Shown here one piece after another: positions 26,444-35,154 of a stretch of 64,000 nt of DNA. The notes under the pieces are model-generated. The model was not told the origin of the DNA. It ran no database searches and worked only from the letters and a program-made list of their open reading frames with translations. The translations under genes and the position numbers were made by a program. This stretch comes from Bacteroides acidifaciens (GTDB taxonomy: Bacteria; Bacteroidota; Bacteroidia; Bacteroidales; Bacteroidaceae), in the NCBI RefSeq assembly GCF_024623065.1, contig NZ_JANJZR010000010.1, positions 1-64,000 of the forward strand, given 5' to 3'. The first letter of the stretch is position 1. Every line of letters starts with the position of its first letter.

Positions 26444-27717
26444 AACGATATGCAATCAGAGTGTTCTTACACATCTTATTTATAATGCTGCTTTCTATCG
26501 GAAGCTGCCTGCTGTTTCAAAAACAGTTATGGTTCAGCACCACTATCTGCATCCTACTGTTGATAACTACCGGTGTACACCTCTATCGTATGCAGTTTAA
26601 ACAAATTAATTTGTTGCGACGGCTGACAGACGGACTCCGGTATAATGACATGACGCAAGCCTTCCACCCGCCTTTCAAGAATAAAATAATGAATGAGTGG
26701 GCAGAAGAACTTTCGGAAAGCCTGAAAGACTTTCGGGGAAAACTGCTGGCAGAGGAAATTAAGCACCAATATTACGAAAACTTATTGAACAAGGTAGACA
26801 CAGCCGTACTTGTTGCCGACAGATCCGGACATGTAGAATGGATGAATCAGGCGGCCGTCACCCATTTAGGACAAATCTCACAATTACCGGAAGCATTACT
26901 AATCGCTTCTGCGACTAATGATATTCCAATTATCCGTATCGAACAAAACAGCACTGTCCTGGAAATGGCCATTTCTTGCACCAAGTTTGCGACACAAGGA
27001 AAAGAGCAACAAATAATCAGCCTGAAAAATATCCATTCCGTACTGGAACGAAATGAAATGGAAGCCTGGCAAAAGCTGATACGTGTACTGACTCATGAAA
27101 TCATGAATTCCATCACACCGATTATTTCTCTTTCCGAAACACTAAGTGAAAGAGGAATACCCGAACAGCTTGGAGAAAAAGAATACTCCATTATCCTGCA
27201 AGCCATGCAAACTATTCACAGAAGAAGCAAAGGGTTACTAGAATTTGTAGAAAACTATCGTCGTCTGACACGAATCCCCGCTCCTGTCCGCACCAAAGTT
27301 TCTATTGCAGAACTATTCATGGATTTAAAGAAGTTATTCCCGGAAGAATACATTCATTTTGAAACTCCTTTATCAGAACTGAACTTGTATATAGACCGGG
27401 CACAAATAGAACAAGTCCTCATTAATTTATTGAAAAATGCCCGCGAGGCGTGTGGAAAGCAAGCAGATAAAAATATTCGGGTAACAATAATCACTTCACC
27501 TGCCAACAATAAGATTATGACAGTATCCGACAATGGAGAAGGCATTTTACCGGATGTTCTGGACAAGATATTTGTACCTTTCTTTAGTACCAAAACAACC
27601 GGTTCGGGTATCGGACTCAGCTTATGCAAGCAAATTATGACTTTGCATGAAGGAAGCATCAATGTAAAATCAGAATCAGGCAAAGGAAGTAGATTCATTC
27701 TCACCTTTCCTAAATAA
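26440..27717 (+). CDS. Sensor histidine kinase
   Basis: This 425-residue kinase has two N-terminal membrane segments with a very short loop, a PAS-like region (residues ~110-190), a phospho-acceptor His in LTHEIMNSITP, and an ATPase domain with the N box (LINLLKNAREA), G1 (DNGEGI), F box (FFSTK) and G2 (GSGIGLSL). There is no sizeable periplasmic sensor, so it probably senses in or at the membrane. Its ATG overlaps the response-regulator stop (ATGA), making a coupled two-component pair that likely controls the pump. Confidence 0.92.
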   Translation: MKRYAIRVFLHILFIMLLSIGSCLLFQKQLWFSTTICILLLITTGVHLYRMQFKQINLLRRLTDGLRYNDMTQAFHPPFKNKIMNEWAEELSESLKDFRGKLLAEEIKHQYYENLLNKVDTAVLVADRSGHVEWMNQAAVTHLGQISQLPEALLIASATNDIPIIRIEQNSTVLEMAISCTKFATQGKEQQIISLKNIHSVLERNEMEAWQKLIRVLTHEIMNSITPIISLSETLSERGIPEQLGEKEYSIILQAMQTIHRRSKGLLEFVENYRRLTRIPAPVRTKVSIAELFMDLKKLFPEEYIHFETPLSELNLYIDRAQIEQVLINLLKNAREACGKQADKNIRVTIITSPANNKIMTVSDNGEGILPDVLDKIFVPFFSTKTTGSGIGLSLCKQIMTLHEGSINVKSESGKGSRFILTFPK

Positions 27718-27753
27718 TGGGTTATTGCAATTTTGCAACTGTTGTGTATAAAT

Positions 27754-27824
27754 TGCGATTCTTCATTAAGATAGAGAGAGTTAACGCACCTGCTTTGGGA
27801 GCAGGGGGGGCTAACTCTCTTAAA
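27754..27824 (+). repeat. Inverted partial tRNA-Pro copy in a hairpin
   Basis: Bases 27780-27808 (GTTAaCGCACC...GCAGGGGG) match 28 of 29 bases of the D-arm end and anticodon arm of the two downstream tRNA-Pro genes, but on the opposite strand. Flanking AGAGAGTTA and TAACTCTCT add an outer stem, so the whole folds into a strong hairpin just after the kinase gene. No U-run follows, so a terminator role is uncertain. Confidence 0.6.
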
Positions 27825-27890
27825 ATATACAAATAAAAAAAAGCTGGTACAAACTGTATCAGCTCAAAATTACTTACTTTATCTTTTTCG

Positions 27891-27965
27891 TCGGGGTAGC
27901 GGGATTCGAACCCACGACCCCCTGCTCCCAAAGCAGGTGCGCTAACCGGACTGCGCTACACCCCG
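27891..27965 (-). tRNA. tRNA-Pro (TGG)
   Basis: The minus strand folds as a cloverleaf with a CGGGGTG/TACCCCG acceptor and discriminator A. The anticodon loop is TTTGGGA with anticodon TGG and the T-loop is GGTTCGAATCC. CCA is not encoded. It is nearly identical to the second copy, 36 bp upstream on the same strand. Confidence 0.95.
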
Positions 27966-28001
27966 AAAAACTTTTAACTTAATAACCCTCTTTCTTTGTA
28001 G

Positions 28002-28076
28002 TCGGGGTAGCGGGATTCGAACCCACGACCCCCTGCTCCCAAAGCAGGTGCGCTAACCGGACTGCGCTACACCCCG
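28002..28076 (-). tRNA. tRNA-Pro (TGG), second copy
   Basis: It has the same sequence and fold as the neighbouring copy and is transcribed first of the pair, from a -7 box 36 bp upstream. Confidence 0.95.
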
Positions 28077-28111
28077 CTACTTTTTGAAGGGTTTTCTTTT
28101 CAAAAGCGGTG

Positions 28112-28119
28112 CAAAGATA
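28112..28119 (-). promoter_or_regulatory. -7 box of the tRNA-Pro pair
   Basis: It reads TATCTTTG on the minus strand, 36 bp upstream of the first tRNA. I see no other feature between here and the small ORF at 28382. Confidence 0.6.
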
Positions 28120-28381
28120 GAGAGTATTTTTTAATTAACAATAGCCAAACGGATGTTTTTTATTTATTATTTTCCAATGATCTGAATTTCACCCGTTTGC
28201 ATCTCAACTTTTTTTTCCTGACAGAAATCAAATTCCTTTCTGCAAAGTACCGGCCTACAAATTAAAGTATAGATGTCATGGCGTTTATTGAGATGAATTA
28301 ACTGAAAATATATTTTGGTAGAATGAACCAACTTTCACTGTTTTCTGTTTTCAAAGTAGAAACTAAAAAAAGAAAAGTCAT

Positions 28382-28576
28382 ATGAAAACAAAAAAGCAAA
28401 AAGAAACCAATGAAAAAGAAGTTCATTTGTTAGAACAAAAAGGATATGAAAGAATGGTGAATGAGATTGTACCAATGCAACAGGTAGAAGCTTGTCATAA
28501 TCCAACTAAAAAAGAAGTAAAAGAGGCTGTAAGGAAATTGAATCCTGATATAAACAGCTTGGGTAGTAGAGGATGA
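28382..28576 (+). CDS. Small hypothetical protein
   Basis: This 64-residue, highly charged protein is rich in Lys and Glu and mostly helical by composition (KEVHLLEQKGYERMVNEIVPM). No family is recognised. It stands alone between the tRNA promoter and the convergent trmN6 gene. A purine-rich stretch precedes its ATG. It may be real, but only its length and codon pattern argue for it. Confidence 0.4.
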   Translation: MKTKKQKETNEKEVHLLEQKGYERMVNEIVPMQQVEACHNPTKKEVKEAVRKLNPDINSLGSRG

Positions 28577-28599
28577 ATTCATCCTCTACTCCTCTATAT

Positions 28600-29310
28600 T
28601 TACATATTCAAATAATACTCTCGCGTCAAAGCTATATATTTCTCGCTATATTGATGACGGGCTAATTCCGTCAATAATTCTTCAATTACACATTCCTGAT
28701 TAGAAAAAGTAAAAGTAATCAAGGTGCGTTTAGGAATACCGCTGGGCTTAGTTATCACATTTAGCTGCCGGACTGCATATAAATTCTTCGTTGCAGCTAT
28801 CATCTTCACCCTATCAGCTACATCCGCCGGAATCACAATCGTAAAAGTTCCATCTTCCGCCAATAATCCGACCACTCCTTCCAACAATTCTTCATAGGTC
28901 AAAGAACCATTATGTCGGGCTGCATTTCTCTGTTGGTCCGGACACTCTAATGAATCAACAAAATACGGGGGATTAGAAACAATCACGTCAAATTTGTCGG
29001 AAGATTGATAGTCTCTGAAATCAGTCTGCACTACCTCTACCCGCTCCTTCCAAGGAGAACGAGTTACGTTTTCCCTAGCCTGTCCGGCAGCGGCTCCATC
29101 TATTTCCAATGCTATAATATCCGCATCCGGCAGACTGCGTTGAGCCAACATTAAAGCAACCAATCCTGTCCCCGTCCCGACATCCAAAATTTTATGTGCA
29201 TTCTGAACAGAAGCCCATGCTCCCAAAAGCACCCCATCCGTACCCACTTTCATAGCACACTTATCGTGCCACACCGTAAACTGCTTAAATTGAAAATAAG
29301 GATTTGACAT
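28600..29310 (-). CDS. trmN6: tRNA1(Val) (adenine-37-N6)-methyltransferase
   Basis: This 236-residue SAM-dependent methyltransferase has motif I ILDVGTGTGLVALML near residue 41 and the N6-adenine motif VSNPPYF near residue 113. The start FQFKQFTVWHDKCAMKVGTDGVLLGAW is characteristic of the TrmN6/YfiC group, which methylates A37 of tRNA-Val. The length is right for the family and the gene is monocistronic. Confidence 0.88.
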   Translation of the reverse strand: MSNPYFQFKQFTVWHDKCAMKVGTDGVLLGAWASVQNAHKILDVGTGTGLVALMLAQRSLPDADIIALEIDGAAAGQARENVTRSPWKERVEVVQTDFRDYQSSDKFDVIVSNPPYFVDSLECPDQQRNAARHNGSLTYEELLEGVVGLLAEDGTFTIVIPADVADRVKMIAATKNLYAVRQLNVITKPSGIPKRTLITFTFSNQECVIEELLTELARHQYSEKYIALTREYYLNM

Positions 29311-29468
29311 TTTATTCGCTTATTTTTAAACCTGTTTTATTCTACTATTTTATTGGAAACCGCCAAAAATAAATAATTATTATGGAATACTTCTTCAATA
29401 GCCTCATATTTTGGCATTGTTTTTGTGTTTTTATTCCAAGCAGTGCTTTATTATTAGAGAGAATCGAT

Positions 29469-29476
29469 TAACTTTG
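29469..29476 (+). promoter_or_regulatory. -7 box of lon
   Basis: TAACTTTG lies about 50 bp upstream of the ATG. I saw no CIRCE-like repeat. Confidence 0.5.
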
Positions 29477-29526
29477 CAAACGATTTATGCATATTTGTAT
29501 GACATAAGCTAAATTAAAACGAAAAG

Positions 29527-31995
29527 ATGAAAGAAAGATACTTATTGGAAGATGTAAGCGATAACAACGGTTTCTCGTTAATTACTGATTATGATGGTAG
29601 CGATGAGAACGCATTCAATGTAAATATTAAATCTGGTGAAATTCTTCCGGTCCTTCCCCTTCGTAATATGGTGTTGTTTCCCGGAGTATTCCTACCTATT
29701 ACGGTAGGTCGCAAATCTTCTCTGAAACTCATACATGATGCCGAGAAAAAACATAAGGATATCGCGGTAGTATGTCAGAGGTCGGCACATACGGAAGATC
29801 CTAAACTGGAAGATTTACACAACATTGGTACTGTAGGACGTATTGTGCGTGTATTGGAAATGCCCGATCAGACAACCACCGTCATCATCCAGGGAATGAA
29901 ACGGTTAAATCTGAAAAGCATTACCGATACCCATCCATATTTGAAAGGCGAAATAGAACTCCTGGAAGAGGAAATACCGAGCAACAATGACAAGGAATTC
30001 CAAGCCTTGGTAGAAACATGTAAGGATTTGACTATGCGTTATATCAAATCATCGGATACAATGCACCAAGACTCGGCATTTGCCATTAAGAATATCAACA
30101 ACTCGATGTTTCTGGTTAACTTTATCTGCTCCAATCTGCCATTCAAGAAAGATGAGAAAATTGATTTGCTGAGCATCAATTCTTTACGTGAACGTACTTA
30201 TCGTTTATTGGAAATCTTGAACCGCGAAGTACAGTTGGCTGAAATCAAGGCATCCATCCAAATGCGGGCACGTGAAGACATCGATCAGCAACAACGTGAA
30301 TACTTCCTGCAACAACAAATTAAAACTATCCAGGACGAATTAGGTGGCGGTGGTCAGGAGCAGGAAATAGAAGAAATGCGCCAGAAAGCAGAAAAAATGC
30401 GTTGGAGCGCAGAAGTCAGAGAGACTTTCATGAAGGAACTGGCGAAACTGGAACGTACCCATCCGCAATCACCGGATTACAGTGTACAACTGAATTATCT
30501 GCAAACAATGCTTAATCTCCCGTGGGGCGTTTATACAACTGATAACTTGAATCTCAAAAATGCAGAAAAGACGTTGAATAAGGACCACTACGGATTGGAG
30601 AAAGTGAAAGAACGCATTTTGGAGCATTTGGCAGTATTGAAATTAAAGGATGACATGAAATCACCGATTATCTGCCTATACGGCCCTCCGGGAGTTGGTA
30701 AAACATCTCTTGGAAAATCTATCGCGTCTGCACTCAAACGCAAATATGTGCGTATGTCTTTAGGCGGTGTACATGATGAAGCAGAAATCCGTGGTCATCG
30801 CAAAACATATATAGGTGCTATGCCGGGACGAATCATCAAGAGCCTGATAAAAGCAGGTGCCTCCAACCCGGTGTTTATCCTGGACGAAATAGACAAAGTC
30901 AGCGCAGACCGACAAGGAGATCCTTCTTCTGCATTATTGGAAGTGCTTGACCCGGAACAGAATACCTCTTTCCATGATAACTTTTTGGATGTGGATTATG
31001 ACCTTTCAAAGGTATTGTTTATTGCAACAGCCAATAATCTGAATACAATCCCCGGTCCATTGCTCGACCGTATGGAATTGATTGAAGTAAGCGGATATAT
31101 TACGGAAGAGAAGATTGAGATTGCCCGCAAACATTTAGTTCCCAAAGAACTTGAAGCCAACGGACTTAAAAAGACAGATATTAAACTTCCCAAAGATACA
31201 TTGGAAGCTATTATCGAATCATACACCCGCGAAAGTGGCGTTCGTGAACTGGAAAAGAAAATCGGCAAGATTCTCCGCAAATCAGCCCGTCAATACGCAA
31301 CCGACGGTTATTTTGCCAAGACAGAAATCAAGCCTGCCGACTTGTACGATTTCCTGGGAGCACCGGAATATACGCGTGACAAGTATCAGGGAAATGAATA
31401 TGCCGGTGTAGTTACCGGATTGGCGTGGACAGCTGTAGGCGGTGAAATCCTTTTTGTCGAAACCAGCCTGAGCCGTGGCAAAGGCGGACGCCTTACCTTG
31501 ACTGGTAACCTGGGAGATGTAATGAAAGAGTCTGCTATGCTGGCGCTCGAGTACATCAAAGCCCATGCTTCTATCTTGAATTTGGATGAAGAGATTTTTG
31601 ACAACTGGAATATTCATATCCACGTACCCGAAGGGGCAATCCCCAAAGACGGTCCATCCGCAGGTATCACTATGGCTACTTCTTTGGCATCTGCCTTGAC
31701 GCAACGAAAAGTGAAAGCAAATCTTGCCATGACAGGAGAAATCACGCTTCGCGGCAAAGTACTTCCAGTCGGTGGCATCAAGGAGAAAATTCTGGCTGCC
31801 AAACGTGCCGGAATCAAAGAAATCATCATGAGTGCCGAAAACAAAAAGAATATAGACGAAATTCAAGATCTCTATTTGAAGGGACTGACTTTCCACTATG
31901 TAAACGACATAAAAGAAGTATTCGCCATCGCGCTGACAAATGAGAAAGTTGCGGATGCCATTGATTTATCTGTAAAGAAAGCTAGCCAGGAATGA
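29527..31995 (+). CDS. lon: ATP-dependent protease Lon
   Basis: This 822-residue cytoplasmic protease degrades misfolded and regulatory proteins. It has the N-terminal substrate domain ([15 protein letters not shown]), a coiled-coil linker (~230-330), an AAA+ module with Walker [14 protein letters not shown] and Walker [10 protein letters not shown], and a C-terminal serine-lysine protease domain with S711 in DGPSAGIT and K754 in GGIKEKIL. It is full length. Its stop overlaps the tgt start (ATGA). Confidence 0.97.
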   Translation: MKERYLLEDVSDNNGFSLITDYDGSDENAFNVNIKSGEILPVLPLRNMVLFPGVFLPITVGRKSSLKLIHDAEKKHKDIAVVCQRSAHTEDPKLEDLHNIGTVGRIVRVLEMPDQTTTVIIQGMKRLNLKSITDTHPYLKGEIELLEEEIPSNNDKEFQALVETCKDLTMRYIKSSDTMHQDSAFAIKNINNSMFLVNFICSNLPFKKDEKIDLLSINSLRERTYRLLEILNREVQLAEIKASIQMRAREDIDQQQREYFLQQQIKTIQDELGGGGQEQEIEEMRQKAEKMRWSAEVRETFMKELAKLERTHPQSPDYSVQLNYLQTMLNLPWGVYTTDNLNLKNAEKTLNKDHYGLEKVKERILEHLAVLKLKDDMKSPIICLYGPPGVGKTSLGKSIASALKRKYVRMSLGGVHDEAEIRGHRKTYIGAMPGRIIKSLIKAGASNPVFILDEIDKVSADRQGDPSSALLEVLDPEQNTSFHDNFLDVDYDLSKVLFIATANNLNTIPGPLLDRMELIEVSGYITEEKIEIARKHLVPKELEANGLKKTDIKLPKDTLEAIIESYTRESGVRELEKKIGKILRKSARQYATDGYFAKTEIKPADLYDFLGAPEYTRDKYQGNEYAGVVTGLAWTAVGGEILFVETSLSRGKGGRLTLTGNLGDVMKESAMLALEYIKAHASILNLDEEIFDNWNIHIHVPEGAIPKDGPSAGITMATSLASALTQRKVKANLAMTGEITLRGKVLPVGGIKEKILAAKRAGIKEIIMSAENKKNIDEIQDLYLKGLTFHYVNDIKEVFAIALTNEKVADAIDLSVKKASQE

Positions 31996-33122
31996 CATTT
32001 GACTTACAATATACAGACACTAAAAGTAATGCCCGTGCCGGTCTGATAACAACAGACCACGGGCAGATACAGACACCGATTTTCATGCCGGTAGGCACAT
32101 TGGGGACTGTCAAGGGAGTACATCAAACGGAACTTAAAGAAGACATTCAGGCACAGATTATTCTGGGCAATACCTATCATCTCTATTTGCGTCCGGGACT
32201 GGAAGTGATTGAAAAAGCAGGCGGACTGCATCGCTTTAACGGCTTCGACCGCCCCATGCTGACCGATAGCGGCGGTTTCCAGGTATTTTCATTAGCCGGA
32301 ATCCGAAAACTCCGAGAAGAAGGTGCCGAGTTCCGTTCACACATTGATGGTAGTAAGCACATTTTTACTCCGGAAAAAGTGATGGATATAGAGCGTACGA
32401 TTGGTGCTGATATCATGATGGCTTTCGACGAATGTCCTCCGGGAGATTCGGATTATGCATATGCCAAAAAGTCATTGGGATTGACACACAGATGGCTTGA
32501 CCGCTGTATCAAACGTTTCAATGAGACTAAGCCTAAATATGGCTACAACCAGTCCCTCTTCCCTATTGTTCAAGGGTGTGTCTATACTGATTTGCGAAAG
32601 CAATCGGCTGAGTTTGTCGCCTCTAAAGGAGCCGACGGAAATGCTATTGGCGGTTTGGCGGTAGGCGAACCGGTCGACAAGATGTATGAAATGATAGAAG
32701 TCGTCAATGAGATTCTTCCCAAAGACAAGCCTCGTTATCTGATGGGAGTCGGTACTCCCGTCAATATTCTTGAAGGTATCGAGCGCGGAGTGGATATGTT
32801 CGACTGCGTTATGCCGACACGAAACGGACGAAATGGCATGTTGTTCACCAAGGATGGCATCATCAATATGCGAAACAAGAAATGGGAAATGGACTTCTCT
32901 CCTATTGAAGCGGACGGAGCTTCCAGTGTAGACACATTATACACTAAAGCCTATTTACGCCATCTTTTCCACGCACAAGAACTGTTGGCTATGCAAATCG
33001 CCTCTATACACAATCTTGCCTTCTACTTGTGGCTGGTAGGCGAGGCACGCAAGCATATCATTGCAGGAGATTTCTCGACCTGGAAACCGATGATGGTTAA
33101 AAGAGTATCAACTAGATTATAA
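31992..33122 (+). CDS. tgt: tRNA-guanine transglycosylase
   Basis: This 376-residue TIM-barrel enzyme inserts the queuosine precursor at position 34 of tRNAs with GUN anticodons. Substrate and catalytic motifs are intact: DSGGFQVFSL, VQGCVYTDLR, GGLAVGEP and MFDCVMPTRNGRNG. Where most bacterial enzymes have a zinc site CxCxxC before AYLRHL, this one reads GASSVDTLYTKAYLRHL, so the usual three cysteine ligands are absent. It is coupled to lon upstream. Confidence 0.93.
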   Translation: MTFDLQYTDTKSNARAGLITTDHGQIQTPIFMPVGTLGTVKGVHQTELKEDIQAQIILGNTYHLYLRPGLEVIEKAGGLHRFNGFDRPMLTDSGGFQVFSLAGIRKLREEGAEFRSHIDGSKHIFTPEKVMDIERTIGADIMMAFDECPPGDSDYAYAKKSLGLTHRWLDRCIKRFNETKPKYGYNQSLFPIVQGCVYTDLRKQSAEFVASKGADGNAIGGLAVGEPVDKMYEMIEVVNEILPKDKPRYLMGVGTPVNILEGIERGVDMFDCVMPTRNGRNGMLFTKDGIINMRNKKWEMDFSPIEADGASSVDTLYTKAYLRHLFHAQELLAMQIASIHNLAFYLWLVGEARKHIIAGDFSTWKPMMVKRVSTRL

Positions 33123-33125
33123 AGA

Positions 33126-34223
33126 ATGAAAAGCAATCGATTTATAAAACGGCTGGATTGGTATATCATCAAGAAATTCTTGGGGACATACGTATTTGCT
33201 ATTGCACTAATCATTTCTATCGCAGTGGTATTCGACTTCAACGAGAAGATGGATAAACTGATGGAACACGAAGCTCCGTGGAGTAAAATCATTCTTGAAT
33301 ACTACATGAACTTTATTCCTTATTTCTCCAACCTGTTCAGTCCGTTGTTTGTATTCATTGCTGTCATTTTCTTTACTTCCAAACTTGCGGAGAACTCTGA
33401 AATTATTGCTATGTTCTCTACCGGTATGAGCTTCAAGAGAATGATGCGCCCATACATGATTTCTGCCGCCATCATTGCATTAACAACCTTTATGTTAAGC
33501 TCATACGTAATTCCTAAAGGAAGCGTGACGCGTCTGAATTTTGAGGACAGGTATATCAAACCTAAAAAACAAAATACAGCGCGCAACGTACAGTTGGAAG
33601 TTGACAATGGAGTCATAGCCTATATAGATAACTATAACAATGCTATGAAAACAGGAAACCGTTTTTCCTTGGATAAATTTGTCGACAAGAAACTCGTTTC
33701 CCACTTAACTGCACGCCGCATTACTTATGACACGACCACCGTTCATAAATGGACTATCCATGATTATATGATACGCGAACTGGACGGACTAAAGGAGAAA
33801 ATCACCAAGGGGGATAAAATTGACTCTATAATCAATATGGAGCCTTCCGACTTCCTCATTATGAAGAATCAACAGGAAATGTTGACCAGTCCCCAGCTAA
33901 GTGATTATATTGAAAAACAGAAACGAAGAGGATTTGCCAATCTCAAAGAATTTGAGATTGAGTATCATAAGCGGATTGCCATGTCATTCGCCTCTTTTAT
34001 CCTGACAATCATCGGAGTATCCCTTTCGTCACGAAAAACGAAAGGCGGTATGGGACTTCACTTAGGAATCGGATTAGGGTTAAGTTTCTCTTATATCCTG
34101 TTCCAAACCATCACCTCAACCTTTGCAGTCAATGGGAATGTACCTCCTGCCATTGCAGTTTGGATTCCGAACATCCTCTATGCAGGCATTGCTTTCTTCT
34201 TATACCAAAAAGCACCTAAATAA
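33126..34223 (+). CDS. LptF/LptG family permease
   Basis: This 365-residue inner-membrane protein has six predicted membrane segments split around a periplasmic domain, with the family start RLDWYIIKKFLGTYVFAIAL and motif FLSSRKTKGGMGLHLGIGLGLSFSYI. LptF/G with LptB extract lipopolysaccharide from the inner membrane. It follows tgt by 3 bp. Bacteroidetes often carry a single such permease at this lon-tgt position. Which of F or G it replaces is unclear. Confidence 0.88.
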   Translation: MKSNRFIKRLDWYIIKKFLGTYVFAIALIISIAVVFDFNEKMDKLMEHEAPWSKIILEYYMNFIPYFSNLFSPLFVFIAVIFFTSKLAENSEIIAMFSTGMSFKRMMRPYMISAAIIALTTFMLSSYVIPKGSVTRLNFEDRYIKPKKQNTARNVQLEVDNGVIAYIDNYNNAMKTGNRFSLDKFVDKKLVSHLTARRITYDTTTVHKWTIHDYMIRELDGLKEKITKGDKIDSIINMEPSDFLIMKNQQEMLTSPQLSDYIEKQKRRGFANLKEFEIEYHKRIAMSFASFILTIIGVSLSSRKTKGGMGLHLGIGLGLSFSYILFQTITSTFAVNGNVPPAIAVWIPNILYAGIAFFLYQKAPK

Positions 34224-34248
34224 GGAAAGGATATATATAAAATAGAAA

Positions 34249-34294
34249 TTCCGTCTATTCTTGCTTTAAGCAAGTATAGGCGGAACTTTTTTTT
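34249..34294 (+). terminator. Terminator of the lon-tgt-lpt operon
   Basis: TTCCGTCTAT pairs with ATAGGCGGAA and TTGCT with AGCAA, followed by eight Ts. Confidence 0.88.
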
Positions 34295-34384
34295 GTTGTA
34301 TCCATTTCCTCTTTTGTCTATTCTCCGTCAGTCGCCATATGGCAATTCGGAAAATTCTCCTTTCTCCTTACATCTTTAAGATTG

Positions 34385-34888
34385 TCAACCAATCTTTTCC
34401 ACATAAGCAGAAAGTTCTGCAGCAGAGATGTTTTTGGCTATAATCACACCATTTCCATCCAATAAATAGTTAGTGAATCCCCGATTTAAACGGTATTTTT
34501 TAAATAATCTGGAATCCTCGCCTTCTGTTTCCACGAAACAAGTGGGCGTAACTATTTGATCCTTACGAACGGTTTCCTTAAAAATTGACTGATATTCGTC
34601 AAATGAGATAGAAACCATTTCCACATTATGAGAAGAACGAAGCGCATTGCTCAAACTTACGTTCTGCATCCGGGATTGCGCGTCATAACTTGCCCAAAAA
34701 CTCAGCAACACATACTTCCCTTTCAGATTTCCCAATTTGAAGGATGGTTGCTTTTCTGATGTAGATTCGATTTTAAAATCCGGGGCTACATCACCCTCAC
34801 TCAAACCTCCGGTAGGTTTGTCTTTCTCAACGAAAGCGGTCAAGGAACAAATTAGTAATACAACAAAAATCCACTTTACATACTTCAT
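34385..34888 (-). CDS. Thioredoxin-fold exported protein lacking CxxC
   Basis: This 167-residue protein has a signal peptide (WIFVVLLICSLTAF) and a redoxin/TlpA-like fold: GDVAPDFKIES, then KGKYVLLSFWASYDAQSR where active enzymes have WCxxC. Both cysteines are replaced (Asp and Ser), so it cannot act as a disulfide reductase through the usual site. One other cysteine (TPTCFVETEG) lies in the later part. It may be a binding or scaffold protein. It is transcribed from a promoter about 130 bp upstream with a structured leader. Confidence 0.75.
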   Translation of the reverse strand: MKYVKWIFVVLLICSLTAFVEKDKPTGGLSEGDVAPDFKIESTSEKQPSFKLGNLKGKYVLLSFWASYDAQSRMQNVSLSNALRSSHNVEMVSISFDEYQSIFKETVRKDQIVTPTCFVETEGEDSRLFKKYRLNRGFTNYLLDGNGVIIAKNISAAELSAYVEKIG

Positions 34889-35015
34889 GTAATTCGGTTT
34901 TAGTTAATACTATCCGGGACTGTCCTTAAACAGTGGTTTCTTCCCGAAACGTTGTCTTTTCAGGCATCAGGCGAAGAGGAATCCGCTGATTATCAGAGCC
35001 TTTGTTTTTGAAACC
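34889..35015 (-). promoter_or_regulatory. Structured 5' leader of the thioredoxin-fold gene
   Basis: The minus-strand leader of about 127 nt contains the hairpin GTTTC-GGGAA-GAAAC and then CTGT-ttaagg-ACAG. The following TCCCG can pair with CGGGA in the first hairpin loop to make a pseudoknot. Upstream lies a further CTGA/TCAG hairpin. No known riboswitch consensus was recognised. Confidence 0.45.
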
Positions 35016-35020
35016 AGGTG

Positions 35021-35028
35021 CAAAGGTA
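35021..35028 (-). promoter_or_regulatory. -7 box of the thioredoxin-fold gene
   Basis: It reads TACCTTTG on the minus strand. Confidence 0.6.
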
Positions 35029-35125
35029 AGTAATTATTAAATTAACTTCCAAGCGAATAAGCAAAAATCTCACTTTTCGGGTATAACTTTTTATGTTATT
35101 TAGCATAAAAACGAACTTTTTTCTC

Positions 35126-35133
35126 TACTTTTG
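35126..35133 (+). promoter_or_regulatory. -7 box of serB
   Basis: TACTTTTG overlaps the TTG at 35131 given as a start in the ORF track. Translation therefore starts later. Confidence 0.65.
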
Positions 35134-35154
35134 CAGGATAAAAGTCTATTTCAT

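Noticed and set aside
27722-27931. 69-aa minus-strand ORF
   Set aside because: It begins within a tRNA-Pro gene and reads through the tRNA fragment.
31282-31896. 204-aa minus-strand ORF
   Set aside because: It is antisense to the Lon protease domain.
34889-35015. Cobalamin or TPP riboswitch before the redoxin-fold gene
   Set aside because: A CCACTG stretch recalls part of the cobalamin box, but the B12 box and TPP consensus segments are absent.
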